Positions 13,339-15,224 of a stretch of DNA of 15,224 nucleotides are shown one piece after another. The translations under genes were made by a program, and so were the position numbers. The notes below the pieces were generated by a model that did no database searches, was not told the DNA's origin, and saw only the letters and a list, made by a program, of their open reading frames with translations. Position 1 is the first letter of the stretch, and each line of letters begins with the position of its first letter. Source of the stretch: Victivallales bacterium (GTDB taxonomy: Bacteria; Verrucomicrobiota; Lentisphaeria; Oligosphaerales; Oligosphaeraceae). The DNA lies in the NCBI GenBank assembly GCA_900769285.1, contig CAAGGB010000283.1, positions 1 to 15,224 of the forward strand, read 5' to 3'.

Positions 13339-13375
13339 AAGAGCCCCACGGGAAGGTGATTCCCGTGGGGCTCTT
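13339..13375 (-). terminator. Rho-independent terminator of the tRNA-Ser gene
   Basis: AAGAGCCCCACGGGAA (13339-13354) pairs perfectly over 16 bp with 13360-13375 around a 5-nt loop. Read on the minus strand, the stem is followed by CTTTTTG and further T-rich repeats. It begins 10 bp beyond the encoded CCA end of the tRNA, so it is a textbook terminator for that gene. It also lies 70 bp after the enolase-family stop and could stop readthrough from the plus strand, although that side lacks a T-run. Confidence 0.85.
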
Positions 13376-13385
13376 GAACTATAGC

Positions 13386-13478
<93 letters not shown>

Positions 13479-13509
13479 GCAAGGATAGCTTGGTCGTGAA
13501 TATGTACTT

Positions 13510-13537
13510 ACTGTATCACAGCTTTTCCCGTTGTCAA
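13510..13537 (-). promoter_or_regulatory. Promoter of tRNA-Ser
   Basis: Minus strand: perfect -35 TTGACA (13532-13537), a 16-bp spacer, and -10 TACAGT (13510-13515) preceded by TG with one base between, an extended -10. Transcription would start near 13503, about 25 nt before the mature tRNA 5' end. Confidence 0.7.
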
Positions 13538-13573
13538 GCATCGCCGAATAAAAAAGTCAAAAGGCCCGGCGTT

Positions 13574-13598
13574 CCGTCCCGTTTTCGCGTTGGGACGG
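13574..13598. promoter_or_regulatory. Inverted repeat abutting a -10-like TATATT before the RsmB-like gene
   Basis: CCGTCCC (13574-13580) and GGGACGG (13592-13598) are perfect complements around 11 nt. Directly after comes TATATT (13599-13604), a good plus-strand -10, but the place where a -35 should be is occupied by the repeat and does not match TTGACA. It could be an activator site or operator for the methyltransferase gene starting at 13687. Confidence 0.35.
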
Positions 13599-13686
13599 TA
13601 TATTAGAGGGCGTTTGAAAAGCCCTGCGCCCCACAGCGAAGTGAGGGGTGCCAGAAATCGTGTTGGTCTTAAGGAAGAAGTTGAGC

Positions 13687-15057
13687 ATGGGTGAGATAGC
13701 AGAGAAGCACGTGGCGAGTCAGGCGCGCAACGGCGCGTCGCTGACGGCGAGCGTGCTGGGTCAGACGCTGCTGAAGCGTCGTCCGGCGGACCGGTCGCTG
13801 TCGTCGGCGTTCTACGAGCACCATGAGTTTGGGTCACGGGATCGCCGGCTGATATCGGAGACGCTGTTTGCGGTGCTGCGGTGGTGGGGCTGGCTGCGTC
13901 ATCTGATGCCGCGTCCGTTTGTGGAGGCGTGGGAGCGCCGTGACGAGTCGGCGCGTCTGCAACTGACGCTGGAGGAGTTCTATCCGGCGTTTGCGGCGGC
14001 GTGGTTTCTGGAGGGCCGGAACGAGCTGCCGTCGGCGGCCCAGTACTGGCTGGACGGCTGTGGCATCGCGCGTGGCGACATCCACTTTCTGCCGCCGGAG
14101 GCGCCGTTGCTGGAGCGCAAGCGCTACCTGCTGCCGTTTCTGCGCCATGCCCGCCGCGAGATGACGCTCCGCGACGAGGAGCTGCTGCCGGACTGGTGCC
14201 TGGAGGAGCTGACGCTGCCGGACGGACATCCCGTGACGGAGCTGCTGGAATGGGAGCAGGCGCGTCCGCCAGTCTGGCTGCGCGTGCAGACCGCAGACGC
14301 ACGGGCCCTCTACCGTGAGCTGGCCGAGCATGAGATCCGCGCGGCACGCCATCCGCGCATGGCGAACGCCTGGCAGCTCGAATACGCCGGCACCAACCTG
14401 CGCGGACTGCCCGCGTTCCGCGCCGGACAGTTCGAAATCCAGGACATCGCCTCCCAGATTGTGGCCGAGGTCTGCGCACCCAAGCCGGGCGAACGCTGGT
14501 GGGACGCCTGCGCCGGCGGCGGCGGCAAGACCCTCCACCTCGCCTCACTCATGAAGCAGAAGGGCACCGTCCTCGCCACCGACATCCGACTCCACAAGCT
14601 CGAGGACCTCAAGCTCCGCGCACGACGCGCACAGTTCCCCAACATCCGCTACAAGGAATGGAAGGGCAAGGACATGCCGACCTTCCACGACCAGTTCCAT
14701 GGCGTCCTCGTCGACACCGCCTGCTCCTGCTCCGGAACCTGGAGACGAAACCCCGACGCGCGCTGGACCACCTTCCCCGAGGAAATCGACGACTTCCATC
14801 GCCTCCAACTGCAGCTCCTGACGAACGCCTCGCGCGGCGTCCGCCCCGGCGGACGGCTCGTCTACTCGACCTGCTCCATGTTCCAGCGCGAAAACCAGGC
14901 CGTCGTACAGGAATTCCTGGAGGCCCATCCCGACTTCGCCCTCGAGCCCTTCGTCTGCCCCATGACCGGACGCGAGACGGACGGCATGAGCCAGGTCTGG
15001 CCCTGGGACGCCGACTGCGACGCCATGTTCACCGCACGCATGACTCGCAAGCCCTGA
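13687..15057 (+). CDS. RsmB/NOL1/NOP2-type RNA cytosine-C5 methyltransferase
   Basis: 456 residues, close to the usual RsmB length. It is predicted to methylate C5 of a cytosine in rRNA or tRNA using SAM. The N-terminal region (about 20-70, LGQTLLKRRPADRSLSSAFYEHH and SRDRRLISETLFAVLRWW) resembles the NusB-like RNA-binding domain of RsmB. Catalytic domain: motif I is DACAGGGGKT (273-282), motif IV is DTACSCSGTWRRNP with C346, and motif VI is LVYSTCSM with nucleophile C396. Motif IV reads A-C where the family has P-C, and motif I has GG where AP is usual, so this is a divergent member and the target base is uncertain. The ATG at 13687 follows AAGGAAGAAG; the frame is open upstream to a GTG at 13648. 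Leucine codons switch from almost all CTG to mostly CTC at about 14,300-14,500. Confidence 0.85.
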   Translation: MGEIAEKHVASQARNGASLTASVLGQTLLKRRPADRSLSSAFYEHHEFGSRDRRLISETLFAVLRWWGWLRHLMPRPFVEAWERRDESARLQLTLEEFYPAFAAAWFLEGRNELPSAAQYWLDGCGIARGDIHFLPPEAPLLERKRYLLPFLRHARREMTLRDEELLPDWCLEELTLPDGHPVTELLEWEQARPPVWLRVQTADARALYRELAEHEIRAARHPRMANAWQLEYAGTNLRGLPAFRAGQFEIQDIASQIVAEVCAPKPGERWWDACAGGGGKTLHLASLMKQKGTVLATDIRLHKLEDLKLRARRAQFPNIRYKEWKGKDMPTFHDQFHGVLVDTACSCSGTWRRNPDARWTTFPEEIDDFHRLQLQLLTNASRGVRPGGRLVYSTCSMFQRENQAVVQEFLEAHPDFALEPFVCPMTGRETDGMSQVWPWDADCDAMFTARMTRKP

Positions 15058-15094
15058 CCGCCCACAAACACACCAACCATACAGACAGACACAA

Positions 15095-15140
15095 ACGGCG
15101 GCGCCGCCGGAGTCACACTCGACTCCGGCGGCACCGCCGT
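15095..15140. terminator. Large hairpin between convergent genes, probable bidirectional terminator
   Basis: Arms 15095-15114 and 15121-15140 form a 20-bp stem with a single mismatch and a 6-nt loop (ACACTC). It lies 37 bp after the RsmB-like stop and 24 bp beyond the stop of the minus-strand partial gene at the window edge. No T-run follows on either side. Confidence 0.65.
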
Positions 15141-15164
15141 GTTCAGGCCGTCACGCCCTGCCCC

Positions 15165-15224
15165 TCACTTGGCTGCCGGCGCGGGCTGCGCGGCGGGCTT
15201 CGGCTGCGGCGCGGGAGCCGGCGC
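15165..15224 (-). CDS. C-terminus of a minus-strand gene, Pro/Ala-rich tail (truncated by window edge)
   Basis: The minus strand encodes APAPAPQPKPAAQPAPAAK followed by TGA (15167-15165); the frame is open to the window end. Only 19 residues are visible, so the protein cannot be identified. The low-complexity Pro/Ala/Lys composition is typical of a flexible tail or linker. The position fits a real 3' end: the stop lies just before the bidirectional hairpin at 15095-15140. Confidence 0.45.
   Translation of the reverse strand, partial: APAPAPQPKPAAQPAPAAK

Overview
The window comes from a GC-rich bacterium, most likely of the PVC group (Lentisphaerota/Victivallales or a close relative). The main pointers are a pseudopilin-type protein with an FTLIELLVVIAII N-terminus and a DG-type C-terminal motif, of the kind those phyla carry in many copies, and a large polytopic membrane protein resembling the DUF6785/DUF6784 proteins of Lentisphaerota and Planctomycetota. 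This assignment is inference from family content; no rRNA or marker gene is present.

Layout. 1-644 is the C-terminal part of a DUF3014-like protein. An AT-rich gap with a good sigma70-type promoter (732-760) leads to an unrecognised 160-residue protein with clustered cysteines (836-1318). After a hairpin come a cytoplasmic GH2 beta-mannosidase (1453-3939), a second hairpin, and a secreted glycerophosphodiester phosphodiesterase (4024-4875). A strong hairpin separates this from a convergent pseudopilin gene (4987-5655, minus). Divergent from that is a translationally coupled pair: an MBL-fold hydrolase (5793-6596) and a SAM-dependent methyltransferase-like protein (6593-7591).

The middle carries an AT-richer DinJ/YafQ-type toxin-antitoxin cassette (7803-8353) that looks acquired, then a small lipoprotein (8498-9094). 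The lipoprotein gene overlaps tail-to-tail with a 754-residue membrane protein holding a long coiled-coil insertion (9081-11345, minus). Divergent from it is a two-gene unit: a low-molecular-weight phosphatase-like protein with a Glu in place of the general-acid Asp (11497-11943), and an enolase-superfamily enzyme (11973-13268). Next come phased A-tracts, a textbook terminator, and a tRNA-Ser(GCU) gene on the minus strand with its own promoter. An RsmB/NOL1-type RNA m5C methyltransferase (13687-15057) follows, then a large hairpin and the Pro/Ala-rich C-terminus of a minus-strand gene running off the edge.

There is no single coherent pathway. Carbohydrate and lipid-headgroup degradation (mannosidase, GDPD, possibly the enolase-family enzyme) sits among RNA-modification, TA and envelope genes. 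The most unusual signal is compositional. Several genes on both strands begin with CTG as the leucine codon, together with other G-ending codons, and then switch to CTC and C-ending codons partway along; the large membrane-protein gene does not switch. I found no convincing new multi-gene defence or biosynthetic system. The best leads for novelty are the 160-residue Cys protein with an amphipathic N-terminal helix and Pro/Ala linker, and the coiled-coil membrane protein.
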